Numbered from the stretch's first letter, positions 61,701 through 64,000 are shown. The stretch: DNA of 64,000 bases from Oscarella lobularis (GCF_947507565.1 NC_089182.1:310001-374000); one strand, 5' to 3'. Notes: a model not told the origin generated them from the letters alone. Numbers and translations are program-made.

Positions 61701-64000
61701 CCAACAACGGCGGCAGATTTCTTATCGCAGCAATGTCAGCTTCAGATAGAGTCAATCTCGCGACGCTGCCGTCAACTACAACCGCTGATCTGTTCAAGGA
61801 ATAGGTTCGAATTGGCAGAAGAGCAGAGTCCTGCAGCGTTATCTTGCTAGCGTTGAAAGTAGCAGAAGATATTGGTTCACTAAATGACATGACCAAGGAG
61901 ACGGGCAATGATCCATCGGACAAAACGACGCTGTAACTTAGAAGTCGAGGTGGAGTAGAGTCTTCGACAAAAGAAGCCGCTCTGAGAGGATTTTGTTTTG
62001 GCAAAGAATTTCCACTTGCATCACTCACAGCTTCTGCTAGCAGGGAGAGATACGAATTTGCAGCTTCTGAACCTAGTCCAATCTTCGCTTTTATTTCATT
62101 CAACGTATCCGATGTTAAAGTAACGTTGAGGACGTTCTCAGCAGCCGAGACGACGCCTTTGTTGATGCTAGCTGAAATGACGGGATCACTGTCTTTGCTT
62201 TGAAGAAGGAACTTGGTCAAGTCGACAGAGTCACTGTCCAGAGTCTCCGAGAAAGTAATGCTAAGACGTCCATTGTTGAGATCGAAAGAGAAGTCATTGA
62301 CATTGGGTGGAGTTGAATCGCGGATAAGACTTGCAGGAGGCAGAGCCGAAGAAACCGGTTGATCTTGCGCTTCGTTGCCATAAAGGTCCGCTACAGCCGA
62401 TTTCTCGAGAGCAATAAACGGCGAGAGTACTATATTGCCGGAGGCTTTCAGTGCATTGAGATCATCGTCGGACAGTTTGAGAACCACTGTAGATGAGTTT
62501 CCTGTGGCCGTGCTGATAGTGCTGACAAGTGAATAGCTTTCCATAGGATCTTCAGTCGAGTTATACAGGACTATCTTCGATGCATCGAATGTAGCCAAAT
62601 TGACTATTTCGTCAAATGTGATGGTCAGGTTTCCGCTATTGAAGTCCAGATTGTAAGAAAGCAGTTTGGGACCTGTTGCGTCAGCTACGACAGATTTAGC
62701 TTGGATACTTGGAACCACAGCCATTTTAAGTCCAACGGCGTCCGTCGCAAAACCTTCTTTCAATCTCATAAAAGTGTCTGCTGTACTTGTTCCGAGGTTG
62801 CCGTTCTGCTTCAAAACTTCAGCGTCAGAAGACGTCAGTTTGATCGTAAATGATGAGGCAAAGAGAGGATTGATAGCCGTCGGTTTAGATGACACCGCTC
62901 CACCTGAAAGCGTGATGCTTTCGGATGGATTTAGAGCCGCATTCTTCAGTGTGATGCCAAGAAGATTGATCGTGGCCAGTTCTATCGGTTCCGATACAGT
63001 CAAAGAAAGCTCTTCTTTCCCAACGTCCAGTTCAAAAGAAATGATCAACGGCTCTGTTGTGTCCGGTACGAGTTCGGCTGCTCTGACAGCAGAACTGTTC
63101 AAAATAGCAGCAATTCGATTACCAGCGGCATCTCTAAAAGCATTTTCTTCCAAAGCCAGGTAAGTATCAAACACGTTCGTTCCCAAATCCACGGCTCCTT
63201 TCAGTTCAAAAAGGTCTTCTTCGGTGATGTTCAGAACAATCTTGGTGAGACCGCTGCGGTACGATACGCCGCCAGTCAAGGTGACAGATTTTCCAGAGCC
63301 ATCAGCGCTGTTTTGAAGCGAAATTCTTGTAGCAGAAACCGAACTCACGTCCGGATATTCCGATATTTCTAAAGTCAAGACTCCGGAGTCGACGTCTAGA
63401 GAAAACGAAGTCAACGTGGGCGGAGTGGTGTCGCCCGTGAACGTGCGGACTGCAAGTCCATTTGATGACGGTGTTCCGAAGAATCCTAGTGCAGAGACGC
63501 TGTCAATAGCACTATCTTCAATCGATAAGAACGATGATTCCTTCGAAACGGCCAGTTGTGGTGTTTTGCTTCGTATCGTTTGCAAATCGGCTTCAGTCAA
63601 ATAAAAAGTGATAATAAATGGCTCTCCTGTTCTTGGAGAATAGGACGCTGATTTCGGTAGAGAGAACTTGCTATTTAGTCCATCGTTGCTGCTCTGAAGC
63701 GTCAGTTTCGCAGGCAGCAGCGTCTGCGCTTTTACGTAGCCAGAGAAGACGATTGTCACCGTGCCGCTGTCCATATCCAAATCGAAACTTCGAACTTGCA
63801 CTGGCAAAGACCGGTTAACAAAACCTTCTGCTTGAACAGCGTTGTCAGAGCTAAAGCCAATCACATTGTTTCCCGCCATGTCCTTCGCTGAACCGTTAAG
63901 CATGAAAATGAAAGAGTCGTCCACACTCGTGGCAATTTCGCTAGAGCTCCTGAGACTTTCCGTATCGCCGGGGACGAATTCCAAATCAACGGCTTTGTTG
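26401..64000 (-). CDS. Giant tandem-module surface/matrix protein, >12,530 residues, 5' part beyond window
   Basis: A single reading frame with no stop for 37.6 kb enters from the right edge and ends with TAG at 26401-26403. No start codon or signal peptide is in the window. It consists of about 101 modules of roughly 124 residues. Each opens with D-x-T-x-P-x-L-x-S-F, then LDMNTGxLTLTFSETVN and I-x-LQ, a YxLTGG hairpin, a helix with DLNxIK, an NTYLSL strand and the closing D-M-x-G-N-x-V. The first half resembles Ig-like folds of the SbsA/Big_5 type and the SWM repeat of the cyanobacterial protein SwmB. That is a fold-level suggestion only. N-glycosylation sequons are frequent (N-V-S-S, N-T-T-S), fitting a secreted eukaryotic protein. 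The acidic D-x-D-x-N-x-G strand turn could bind calcium. Likely roles are adhesion, matrix or cell coat. The last module breaks off at YNMTGV. Confidence 0.85.
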   Translation of the reverse strand, partial: NKAVDLEFVPGDTESLRSSSEIATSVDDSFIFMLNGSAKDMAGNNVIGFSSDNAVQAEGFVNRSLPVQVRSFDLDMDSGTVTIVFSGYVKAQTLLPAKLTLQSSNDGLNSKFSLPKSASYSPRTGEPFIITFYLTEADLQTIRSKTPQLAVSKESSFLSIEDSAIDSVSALGFFGTPSSNGLAVRTFTGDTTPPTLTSFSLDVDSGVLTLEISEYPDVSSVSATRISLQNSADGSGKSVTLTGGVSYRSGLTKIVLNITEEDLFELKGAVDLGTNVFDTYLALEENAFRDAAGNRIAAILNSSAVRAAELVPDTTEPLIISFELDVGKEELSLTVSEPIELATINLLGITLKNAALNPSESITLSGGAVSSKPTAINPLFASSFTIKLTSSDAEVLKQNGNLGTSTADTFMRLKEGFATDAVGLKMAVVPSIQAKSVVADATGPKLLSYNLDFNSGNLTITFDEIVNLATFDASKIVLYNSTEDPMESYSLVSTISTATGNSSTVVLKLSDDDLNALKASGNIVLSPFIALEKSAVADLYGNEAQDQPVSSALPPASLIRDSTPPNVNDFSFDLNNGRLSITFSETLDSDSVDLTKFLLQSKDSDPVISASINKGVVSAAENVLNVTLTSDTLNEIKAKIGLGSEAANSYLSLLAEAVSDASGNSLPKQNPLRAASFVEDSTPPRLLSYSVVLSDGSLPVSLVMSFSEPISSATFNASKITLQDSALLPIRTYSLNRSAVVVDGSVARLTLSEADIAAIRNLPPLLEDPAATFITVESGAVSDVAGVLMDSIATGLAPALQAAFDLTKPELVSYSINLNTNIFTVNFDEKVDASTFDPTQVTIQSTKDGVGAKKYQFTRGTAKAINDTTIWFIVDYDLAQLQIIAGLADSRDTTFMFIGTKTIGDTFLNFAKEIKSSAALQASSFVPNSRSPAIVEFSLDLNTGKPLTLIFSEAMNISGFDPKTLILLNAQTNADIRYKLTGSSTPSSNGNTIEIFISNDERDFLRKTAGIAESVANTFIAMPDVTLTDFEGNALASIQENNALQATKIVPDAEPPQIESFDLDVNTGKLVISFDETILTGSFNMSAFYLQDNATNPTKKYSIANTIVPDVGGLSSLTIQLAEDDINGFKGASVCLSSDACYLDGSLGAVTDVTGNSIVKGDAAVKVNDYVKDNSTPTFSNFSLVDLGLGRILLQFSESVRDSSFNPLAITLHSFHREPETKLTLSGGEILFGSAATITIKLNSFDNEVLKGDRHLCETRGSCYVTLEEGSFTDMVGNKVLAVPTPRMANRVITDIVSPQLLSFDMNLNDSTLTLSFQEPIDTSSIDFRGITLLDAPAGNSTVSLTSSTTTSRDAAVVVIRLSRNDANSIKAASLATKAVDTYISLSAASVKDIAPTPNSIETLKSLAVSKYTADSLAPVLEGFTLDLNTDKVTLNFDEPIETSTLDLESVFITNGLDVNVSLSGGKLATSSIGRVTDVVIELAAEDVIDLKVSNEVATEIGNTLLDISPNALEDAAGNKFPGLFSFASKAFIPDATRVSLLNYSLDFETGELVLTFDDVVDASSLRPNGIVIQSAQTAIPSETYTLTSASTTSSSDGYIIKIDLNNDVQGIKSVPKLAVTADSTYLRLYGHAIDDPFGVDNLPITDTKALKVGAFVADNVSPELTRFVLDMREGVLNLTYSDTIDKASIDVRQFVIQNAVTGSLRHRLSVSSTVTTHNDGVLLRIELSLDDLNAIKAIRNLATSDKDSFITFPSTALRDIGLNQVLPVRDGSARQADLYISDDIRPELLSFDLNMNTGVLLLHFSETVQWSSLVVSSFTLQSTGNSSLPHKSYEFTSGVVAEKDTSDIPVEIVAVDLNAVKLETALASSSFNTFLYFADEAVQDMNDNGLRAVDSTLARRVASFVADRTAPEILHYTLDMDSGNMTLTFSEAVNSESIKLPQFTFVSTPSLVSETKFFSLLGGTVVSTSGVYIRTTLSSKDLNDLKAVEGLAASNATTFASITADFALDMNEISVRPISLLLPLQVTTFVSDTTPPGLLSFAFDLDAGEIVMTFDETVNSSSVKASYISIFNSSSSVSGYTLLSSQPPKGNDVILRLKLSKEDLDAVKINRQIATSLNTTFLKIADGALADTSDNLLTSVPLPIQARTFVDDTTPPTLVSFTANLDSGEIELQFSEAVNVDSFDVTGITVQHLPNETRPLLSHTLARSSKTASVNGPTILIDLSEVDLNALKAQVLLATSENNTYITMTSATVRDMRGNNVSAIVIPFGQKASQHVADTGKPSLTRFDLNLDDGILKLYFSEVVDLSTFELSKIILQSQSSSQNESYSLKTSEVPSKDTNTVTILLAQSDLNALKENLELATVRNSTFISLTADALTDMKGNNVSAIRSSAALRVDDFVGDKTSPKLANFTVDLNTNRVLLTFTEIISLPSLNVSDITFLSAADGQNDSVEFKLTGGNLKIENYSVVVIELTNSDVNAMNAEPLCSKVSNCFLSISNDSLTDTTGNFIEPISRSQPLQVERIVPDTISPTFVQFTIMDKDAGTLTLEFSETMNASSIILSALTLQNWFEPQRFEKLYEYPLTGGSLTTFHGKLVTIQLSDRDLNNLKAHGFICRSGTSCFVRLTSDFAEDMAGNSIVPVQSTVFVAEEKADQFIADTTSPVLVSFDFDVDSSQLTLSFDEVVQASTLQVQELTFRKAFNSSIAYELVRGTRKAANTSKVVELTISENDMINIKAKLIALDANSTYLTITSNLILDASGNTVKERENGIGSLLVALFTPDQTRPTVTSFSEFDMNSGSLSIEFNEPVDLLSVQFTSIILLDSPGSSNRFNLSGGTAAYTSDTHTEIEISLTSDDIRLLKLNTDLVTNTEDSYLALRNGTVKDLVGLEVFEVSEANAIKVDSYVGDTIFPTLLSYTLDMDSNQLIMTFDDVMDSTSLLADRLTLASDANSSLSFYQLTGGSTRSPNGYVIVLDITRTDSNEIKKKRALATTINSTFLLVTPEAISDVASQHVVEVSSGKQADAYVEDTTAPEVDYFELNLNSERVELSVTFTETIDIITFDETQITLQDASSNESSIHARRVESAVLTPSDASAVVTLRLSKADSDSVKQLTKLGTQENDTYMSITSAAVKDMNGNNVRSISPKSALKVRVHRFDYLPPTVVKFDLDLDSSQLTIHFSETVNSSSFKPGRIVVQSKADVSRNGFFYRLTGGSITTQYALLPDADKSISFADDVVVLNLSRADSNRLKAISNLATRRENTYLSFDLGMVRDMSSNDILPLGLDEGIVSSTYVNDTTRPFIDSYHLDLDSNQLVLTFSETVSVSTFNVSQLTLQSNRFGNETTLNFAKSSVASNDSDVIVIQFDSIDSDLLKITETLGTFLNNTFLSFPETTASDANKNSIIAISAKAAISVSNIIPDITSPELACWNIDLDDGLLTLTFTEAVRAKTLRTTGVSVTNCTSSEPLVLSNVSSTSSLNGKLLVIDVARKDLNAIKKNRRLATNLTDSCLSLTSSVVEDISGNRNAEIASSAACYYTKDTSPPVLESFDLTMLDGKLPLIITLHYSETVDVSTLKTENILLQLLANASRTNVTFTLTGGNVSSEDTADVEVRVKNDDLEGIKDLSPLLQSNVTSYLSLASASVEDMVGLLALAVDKEKALQVTKYDADLSTPRLVSFSLDLNDGVLILTFHQEIDAVNVKFDRITFQSAAANATETYTLTGGNATLDSSTSVRVTITENDLNEIKRLGVLASNKATTFISLKTGVVVDPANNPSQVVSSLQVEKYTDDQTRPRLLSYRVFVNTGVLSFTFSETMNSSSVNPGSFTLLSSAVRPDSEYTLTGGSVESHDIVLNLTLSVNDLNEIKKRTGLMTSPENTFAAFSSNFVADMAELLVIGRRRNFPLKADAVTTDIYRPQLSYFDFDLDSGVLTLQYDETVNVSSLTVDELTLASAQSANATTYALKNSQAIGEDTSRVLITLNDLDLNEVKRLALCTKKTDCYLFYPNDTVSDMAGHSIIGRSVDSALLVNIYTEDSTGPHLVYFSSIDLSNAVLVLQFSETLNVTTFDPAEISLQSLFEDPLTIVPLTGGNFVSLNNTFGQLTLSNDDAAKVKQSPYLCTWRGNCYISFTASVVKDMAENDAVPIEQKAPGKIVQVFTDDTVSPELLSYSLDMNRGTLTITFNEPVKVSSLDVSGIGIQSSINDSNPYLLQDSATTSKDGRVIVVDLSVNDFNAIRSRGHASNENSTYLTLASKTVTDTAIVPKAVKEIDSDEAKKAQIFVADTTNPTLKNFTLDLEKDELTLDFSEPVTYSSINLTSFTIVSGDSGNVTSIQLTGGTILKATGLIGSEKVVISLSPTDIVNLKLDTALGVSKETTFLTIEEGAVKDSAERSLASVYRRQASIFLSNTKLTSLLSFKINMNTGQMNLTFSEVVTADTFNAKAITVQDSAKASSPAKAYTLTSPAIVTSGEGGYTLVFNIPQSDFFNIKSIDDLATEKNTTFLTVGATLVDDYAARDILAITDGRGLRAETYIPDTINPSLLSFDFDLNEGSLILRFSDTVNTTSMRPHIIWLQSTQNVTNSTVKYQLSGGSPVRSEDRASIVLTLTDDDINAIKADTKLGTNENNTWLYASEDLITDIADNRFVAIPKDDAERVALVIRDRTSPSLRQFDIDMNTGVLQLTFDETINPNTFDPTGITIQKTANRSNTNSYHGLRKGMVLPSGLNTVLRIQLTADDLNAIKVFGDLARARISTFISLLPKTCADMSGNDAAETPAGQAKQAQKFVEDTTRPSLDSFTLDLDQSQVYLTFSEVVDTQSFVPEEISLLFDSLGNQTIRLDGGLVSRNVTVITLKFIDSDYYAVQKYSDASANISVVYLTLSNRTVTDVNGNYVLRRGSEKPLTSKPTIEDQTAPVLKSFTFNPNDGYVDLTFSEVVRSSSFLANNFVVQNSALGRSEWHQLSFPSTITSASNHVVRLSLSINDQDAINSNTKLATRLNNTFLNVSLDGLKDLFGNSLSATVSPLEVKNYVTDVFSPYLVSFNLSIDTDELVLVFSETIDASTVNVPTIQLSNSDNTTLVTQSYNLSTSAVASGDVTKIVVQISSEDLNVVKDMRKLAIDSLTTYLTAPFGFAKDMFGNDALSVSRKPVLQHSSDLTSPELVSFNLNLHNETIFLTFSETVDLDSFQVSQITLQNANSKETSSESVQLTAGNATRPELTVIKVVLDNGDLNELKAFTNLATLRDDTYLSAFNLTVKDTNDNALAPIDGLGVATIVEDKKRPLLLSWNLNLTSNELTLSFSETVNTTSLHANLLTVINAKNGSISYSLTGGSYRSDYSAVIVITLTSEDVDNLTVQTNLCTSKDDCYLHFTESFVLDMNSNRIVPIENLDALQVKELTSDIKRPSLTQFVKIDFNTHLMTLKFDETINASSAALNQLTLSVLFRDLSRSVSLTSGNVITSNDPTITLELDPTDVHSINKETGLCVFSLSCFVRLGSGFIRDMSGNDNNPVTSTGAVDESHVPLVLQPDTVGPSIEKFDLDMNTGTLYVEFSEVVRVSSLKLVEISLHNQLNSNNITLSGGTVLPPLDDGTDIAVSLLASDVTKIKADFALATNKNSTFLTHTDALVLDISRNKAVERSFSNALQVSTYTIDSTNPILTQFTELDMGNRLLTLIFSEPVDAKTFNASKVTLQGKASGPPYPVYNLTGGTAVTNNDEKTRLVISLSPDDILGIKETDDLATSLRDTFISLNEGALEDAAGNPVDRTAVGVKITSLIPDTTPPSLTRFHLDVDEGILTLTFNDIVRVSTLNPQEITIQNALRTVDSTASYQLLQGSTKSSNGFEVVIDLAPVDLNGLKMIRNLATNINDTFMTMTSEVIEDSGGLNVIGVRNPGRQVTEFVSDTTAPRLEEMSVDLHGGAVTLRFSEAVDVARLVTTKIGLQNAMNKSDATQSFVLSGGLPLPNDTSVSFALYFTVKDLDELKERSNIFTGLNDSYIFFPNTTIYDMNGNAVIAISDDSSLKASSYKQDLMAPVVKSYSIDMDEGTMLITFSESVNTTSFNLTKISLQSSKSSSDIYQLTGGNASVNDTVFRSRFHGEGDAVVKLTLTTKDLNAIKARPAIATRKENTYLAFEKGMVVDMSKNEIDAVPNGAASRVQSFTSDTTRPTLTKYTIDLSADTMTLVFSETVDVNSLDPSGMKLQSLSQANVSTVYVLTEAVVTSSYSPVLEFNFSTIDINAIKVLRTLATATNNTFLSITSSVITDMNSNQVVPISDQNALQAEEVVKDTVNPRLTCFELDMDNGEMTLNFSESVAVKTFDPTAITVINQANANVSLTGGVTRSNDGAVVVLELTIADQNRLKKNEQLATSLHTTYLILRAGLVRDTSNVVSAAISSDAPLKSCEYTDDTTRPTLDSFGLRMSLGNVLPLVAILRFSETVSVNTFNVTFVTLQGLRNSTGSKATYTLTGGDILTAEDSAVVEVALTNGDLDEIKRLPPVLLYNTTSFVSLRENAVLDMVDLRSVEIEKEDATGVADYNADLSTPELESFDIDLNAGELTLSFTKKVALASFKPEKISIQSSQILDNDTASYVLFGGNASLVTDFVVRLVLEIEDLNGIKAIEKLAAGKDSTFISLERGVLTDPPENEAAAISAKNALKVDEYTNDVTRPQLLSFDVELNTKRLVLRFSESVKTSSLDPTKVTVQNAKSSPTESYVLAGGVTTSPNGLELILELNNTDLNKIKAFTNLFTSKNNTFISLTAGLLQDTAGNEIVTVASFDALQVNVITEDLIRPRLSYFDVDLDSGTLHFQFDETVNVASFNLSKVTLQNSPANASLALVLEKSSIPHQNQARVSVVLHEDELNFLKKEAGLCTSRENCFVSFLNDTVVDMVSRSAVGIPADSAQKARRFVPDTTRPSLDAFVKFDLSTGKLTLLFSETVNVSTIQFDQITLQSLFEPPLVGKLTLSGGSTESRDGTEIVIDVVAEDLIALKSQTFLCNRRGNCYITITQDLVKDMQGYAVTPVLSEAPGKVVQTFVDDKTDVRLLSFHLNLNDSTLTLTFDEAVDVSTLDATQITLQDSANDTINAIQLSGGSSTSPDGSVLVIDLLKADADAIKASTFAKILNDTFISLTAKTIKDKAFVPNEIVPVPNDQALGALTYTPDRRQPQLNDFKLDLDADELVLTFSEPINISSFDVTKVTLLSGSGVSYLLTGGELITSDDNPGSVVLTVKLNAEDTTFLKLNKSIATSSEDTYINLPGDAAIDMAGNSLKETVARKTAAFSADATAPRLESFSLDMNLGQMNLTFTDVVDSQSFNPLAFTIQDGEASSGSYTLMSSTTSSLGGYALTVDLSLVDFFGIKSVFGLAKNENKTFITMRASGVDDHEGVDVIAVTDGNGIRVKSFTTDDSQPTLENFTLDLDLGRLILTFSEGVNVSTLDITKYTIQAASNISDGSWRRITGGELSQSEDGLTVTLNMLPIDLNVIKKDLTLATSKSNTYLSIANDSVYDFFGNRLPRVPSDVAVKASTFVEDRTSPVLVSFSLDMDSTVLTLTFDETVNASSVQPIYVTLQSKENGTAGTFRTLTDTTTSANDSTIIAFYLSADDANAIKLDRSLATGQLFTYLSLTPDTLKDMNGNDIVEIRRQFGVLCSYLFYSDRTKPNLLSYEFDRNSGVFTLTFDEVIDVDSVDFKEITVQKNYSQEVGNFHVLTAGAVSSSGVKPIYRFSLTIDNQNSIKRIEGLAKTINDTFMALTSSALNDMNYNSLVAAPKDKAVQAKFVYPDVTPPVLHSFDLDMDSNKLYLTFDEVVYTDTLTIRRLFTQSRNDSTADASYALSDSTWTKANDIYVTVSLSLADSSALKLERRVATKADNTFLNVTFDAVKDTSNNPIRAHREALRVKTFTPDTTNPKLLSFNLSLSTDELTLSFSEVVDTATFKANFISIRNQKIAASEVVNLTETSVTSSSSSDTIIVSLSFRDRNAIKDFESLATESENTFLSISPQTIKDMAGNEVVRINSSAALEVTTLFPDLVPPTLTDFDLSIDNFTLQLFFSETVNLTSLSINSITLQSASSTPAEKYSLTDNSTATRPTYSSILIDIGLKDMNAIKELKQLATEEKNTYLSVAYGAVFDMARNALKAETTQVRRYDPDFVRPTLVSFDIDLSNGTFTLHFSETVNVSSLELIRITFQASNKSSLISDEQQTLTGGTTLSKDSSVVRVRFAKADIDELTRKPFCTRKSNCYLSLTRETVDDMFGNEIVPIRRESAIQVNIYGLDKTSPSLEQFASFDLDSGVMTIVFSETINSSSVDPTALYLQNFYVSPVHRVYLTGGQVISNDSTHVSIQVTAKDLNDVKFFNKLCLDNTNCYVRLSSDFGYDMAGNPILQVNTTVFDQKHLPTSFIPDTTPPNAVAFSLDMDEGNLTLTFDETVQVLTLEIIELTIQDMKNASAVQKLTGGTRRTTENGLEVEIALSLFDLTAVKAYTTMATNVNDSYITFTNKLIKDTSDNAVDARVNGINSLKASGYVDDITEPTVTRFASLDMNQGLFTLSFDEPIDVLAPIGYNQLKLQRTSDSSSISYNLTGGTPSYATSDKTLVQIALNADDVREIKLKTDLATKKEDSYIAIGYGSFVDMSGNKVKSVSSALVASYFKDITPPNLLRYNFDLNTGRMSLTFDDVVLRSSFDPTGLTLQNSRLGNDSFNKYTLTGGSSPSDNGYVIELILAKIDFDEIKRRDGLARSCSKETTYVTLRSELIEDVAAVPVTSIVSDRGLQVSNCTPDTTRPHVVDFSVDLTKEIIHLRFSETVNILKLKLSEITIQNEKNYTSSTVAFSLTGGRPDPDVAAVEFSVYLTQGNLNAIKALTNLGTNVNNTFLVIPSTAIEDMSGNALVPIEADNAKQAIDHDTDVTAPALVAYNLDMDVGIISFTFTETVNTSSFVPSLITLQNAVTSTSEYQLTGGLVTKTDGIHVNVTITVDDLNEIKKLRDVAVSKETTFMTFPAEMVKDMTGNKIVALVDGLSARRVAIFTNDTTKPQLVCFDLDLNTGTLTLIFNETIDATTVNMTQISLQNKASAPVESHTFSAEAVVNGDATHIAIQLTTDDLNRIKALTNLATNSENTCLSLTSMALSDMNSNSVVEIKKSSGFCVCNFTEDKTGPVMETFDLDLDSDTLTLQFSETVNVSTLLITGFTLSNSSTAKYTFKEGAIQPENSHIVAVNMTALDLNEIKRLTSLAISKETSYLSALAGSVKDMNGNNLISVQNLLVSKYTKDESAPTLVAFDLAMRGGVPPLVIILTFSETVKAMSLSPKNVTLAVAENATGLSQVFTLTEGNGTVDDSTVVEITVSHKDLQSIKALPPLGQEIKNTFISITELSVKDMAGNRVNAVPISDGLQVRNHTSDLIPPTLRRYAFDLNTGQLHLTFSEEMILQTFVPNRFTLQSASSSGTTFSITSGNYSLINGTIVILQLFENDLNEIKKLTDLATKRTNTHLVMEKDAMRDLADNEVSPILSSRAARPRVYTPDTTRPYLLSFDLNLNSKLVTMRFSEAMNATSLSPQYISFQNRESSPSQDYTLTGGASNSSDGLVLQFTLTFLDKNELKKRIELATENDNTFLRMTSLAVRDMSGNSVRGIGVSYGMEVSSYVGDVVRPSLKSFDVDMNAGLLVLHFDETINITSLKETYFTLQDNATTIRVNQTLTTSLSYDDDTSDATIVLSPEDFNEIKRKEFCVDNNTCYLTFEDDAVLDMVDRPIEGIPNGYGLQVDVFTKDTRSPTLTEFTSINLENGEVILTMDETVDISSLRYATITLQSLFENPRTNLTLNGGVTLSTRDTPVVVFQLLTDDLVKLKTNAELCVRRGNCYITFTNDFVVDMRNNKVAAVDQGFPGKIVKTVFRDVTGPKLESFSLDMNEGLLNLTFNEPVNTGPSSVDVTQITLQRSANVSNLADEYTLTAGTTTTSPNGRLVTLDLSLDDLHGIKATAFAKNANDTYLRLEPNALLDMSLIPNKVQRISQFNATQVSVYVPDETKVVLSCYHLDLDRSQIVLTFSEPVKPGTLNCSGLTLHSNDTSGHGVDLRLTDCVLAPGSTENGLIEITVELSQANTIAIKTDYTFGTSIEDTYLSIDSGSILDMSDIAVTKALRVPTCDHKDDKTRPSLLNFDLDIHLGVLNLTFDDVVLADTLRASAITIQNAKTASLSVDLTDSSITRSTDGYDIRVVLSHFDLLRIKDVYGLAISPETTFLTLRAFLIDDHAGVDVTPITDGKAKQVKSFVQDDTKPFLTDFAVDMDLGLLTLNFSDTVNLTTFAAQWITFQDNKTASSDQAKFTLTGGNSQRSLDGTGILLYLSDDDLNEIKKNTLILTDVSNTFLYLKNSTILDLARNPLIGIAETDAKQAKAFTSDLTKPELLSFDLDMNNRTLTMTFSETVEASTLDPTAITVQSRANGTAPSTLSHILIEGSGSKEDSTVLTLYLTSKDVNSLNRIRGLASSRWNTYLRVTRALVKDMNNNEVVAILEADGERVSVFTEDKISPNFLSFNLDLNSGKVRLTFDEVIDGRTFQSNELTILSEKLTNFTTSYKLTSQSQSSQEDDTIIEVTLSAGDLNEIKRRRELAIDKNTTYISIRSQAAKDMNGNNVNEIAPTAAERVANFTRDTTKPLLIDVVLDMNTGLLELRFDEVVDANLTTSRIIIQNRNTSFSSSLPLATSWTNSNDSTVLVIVLSADDLNSVKLDRTLAVRTNTSFVRLEGKAVADMSGNLNDAMRNGLQVSDYAEDETRPRLLSYEMDANSGNLLLTFDEAVDSASLKAWTLTFRSAMGSNDSNSSYRLSSASGTSSPNGVLITLNISESDFNEIKKRKDLATEVNNTYISVSADFIFDMAYLEINEIKLGKIADRFVADTTSPSLRLSELDMNKGVLLLSFTETVNVSSFNADKITIQSEASNSPPAKYTLTGGTYRREDGPTIRLLLSDIDFNVIKSLDVLAISSGTTYLSFPSTAVNDMSGNPVNSLSLDKAQKAIKFVNDSTLPELLSFNLDLNRGELLITFSETIEPSSFNVTQLWLQNLAKNGTSVRRLTGSVSELWNLVSVTVGLTDDDLNEIKLDRELTTKVNNTYLRFNKFSALDKNNNKLKELEQNLAKLVLNFTEDKTPPEITSFTLDMDHPQELLLTFDEPISSETVNISSISLQSMAEASVEDQYTLTSGTVVSNDSTEIIVRLSFFDATNLQRIPSIGTSAANSYLGIGRQGLRDMNDNSIDAILNGSYVKAQDFVPDTTRPFLTNFTLDMNTGRLSLTFSETVRVSSVLVTEISIQRAVGPLTRIPGLTLRGGTVSSQDSYIVHIDFTKADFDKLKEETNRDLATNIDTTYISYSDSATVLDMVGNRVVEIQPGDAKKAAQYIADQSPPVLLEFDFNMASEGLLNLTFTETMDVSTINATGFEFRNAELRKDSTRIVQLTSVTALDPSVDGVEFQVIVSENDMNELKKYTDLGTDANNTYLFLYDRALEDMAGNDVSEEGGVAVKVTNYAKDVTRPKLSEFGLDMNTGILALTFSETVNASSLAVSGVTLVPSQGANSSIHKIRAGVLTELHDSPTIRINLSISDVNDIKRLTALASSSDNAYISITNWTIADMVGLPVERLEISDARVVTKENFVLDTTSPVFQAFSLDIDSGVLTFTFDETVDVQTLGLTTKKITLLSDANRTTSYTLSGGELLDDDDPTVRVQLSKIDHDFIRLDTDLATGYDNTLLLLEDNGIQDMAGNSVDETLRSVQLFTGDSSSPNLESFSMDLDLGILSLNFDEPVDVESMAFTNITLQSSETGGTSYTLTGGSTNSSDGLTIDVILTIHDLNNVKRNTTLFVDRNSTFLSVAPTLVKDMAGNLLNRINETSALPVEQFFFDTTRPRLRSFDLDMNTGKLTLYFRETIDVSTTNVTAITLQLASRVNSTSQQYRLKDRQLIASTDSTSVQLQLSLDDLNEIKARGIALRRLATALLIDEFAVKDMNEQPVLPRYNGNAITVATFVNDLTRPSLQEFDLNITSEELILSFSETVDASTVNVSDFVLQNAQTTPTEVVRLSAGSKPSLADGPKIVIKLSTDDLNELKKMTRLAVSSSTTWLSVSQLGAKDAFGNQLLPVPSLPVSNFTLDSIRPRLLTFSLDMNEGLITLSFSETVNITSLNMTEVTLLQNATSDDNVTSFVFSGGDVITNDSDIVIVKIISRDLNAIKKDVNLATGASNETTNSYLSITARAITDMNGNQVYAVAKSNALAARPFVSDVTLPELVEYTLDLNLGLLKFLFSETVNASSLQVTEIVLRNQSIGSRVTYRLTGGSVVSDDGTLVQVNISTADLNEIKRLSGLATTENTTFLSLSGDFVRDMADNFISQISVNASKQVNRYIEDKVPPVLTSFDIDMDAGSLAMTFSETVKASTFTPAAITIRNAPMATGPDNTYVLTGGSSSLEDGTVITLNLSTSDLNNLKACPTLAISINTTFIAMTNMGIKDMNENPVVPLSKGKKANDYVFDESRPDLVSFNVDMDIGKIFFTFSEIVNKTTFKLDEFVFQDSITPANVTYNMTGV
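31789..36276 (-). repeat. Partial super-repeat copy 4 (modules 1-12)
   Basis: Begins with RGGVPPLVIILTFSE and follows the same register through module 12, including the Cys pairs CVDNNTC (module 4, near 34882-34912) and CVRRGNC (module 5, near 34509-34540). After 31788 the register markers stop. Confidence 0.7.
36277..44832 (-). repeat. Super-repeat copy 3 (23 modules, 8556 nt)
   Basis: Begins with SLGNVLPLVAILRFSE. Modules 4 and 5 carry CTSRENC (near 43424-43450) and CNRRGNC (near 43045-43073). Modules 15 and 16 carry CTRKSNC (near 39343-39375) and CLDNTNC (near 38970-39000). Twenty-three modules were counted. Confidence 0.8.
44833..53400 (-). repeat. Super-repeat copy 2 (23 modules, 8568 nt)
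   Basis: Begins with the same inserted-strand module (LDGKLPLIITLHYSE). Modules 4 and 5 carry CTKKTDC (near 52020-52046) and CTWRGNC (near 51643-51675). Modules 15 and 16 carry CTSKDDC (near 47936-47965) and CVFSLSC (near 47566-47595). Twenty-three modules were counted. Confidence 0.8.
53401..61962 (-). repeat. Super-repeat copy 1 (23 modules, 8562 nt)
   Basis: Starts with a module carrying a two-to-three residue insertion in its first strand (SDGSLPVSLVMSFSE). The Cys-bearing modules 4 and 5 contain CLSSDAC (near 60571-60600) and CETRGSC (near 60200-60237). Modules 15 and 16 contain CSKVSNC (near 56520-56550) and CRSGTSC (near 56130-56170). Twenty-three modules were counted by their D-x-T-x-P openings. 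Confidence 0.8.
61963..64000 (-). repeat. Partial preceding super-repeat (end of module 18 through module 23)
   Basis: Five complete modules and the end of another precede copy 1. The third has the long insertion after its LSGG hairpin (near 62860-62900), as module 21 has in copies 1 and 2. This places these as modules 19-23 of a copy that begins beyond the right edge. Confidence 0.55.
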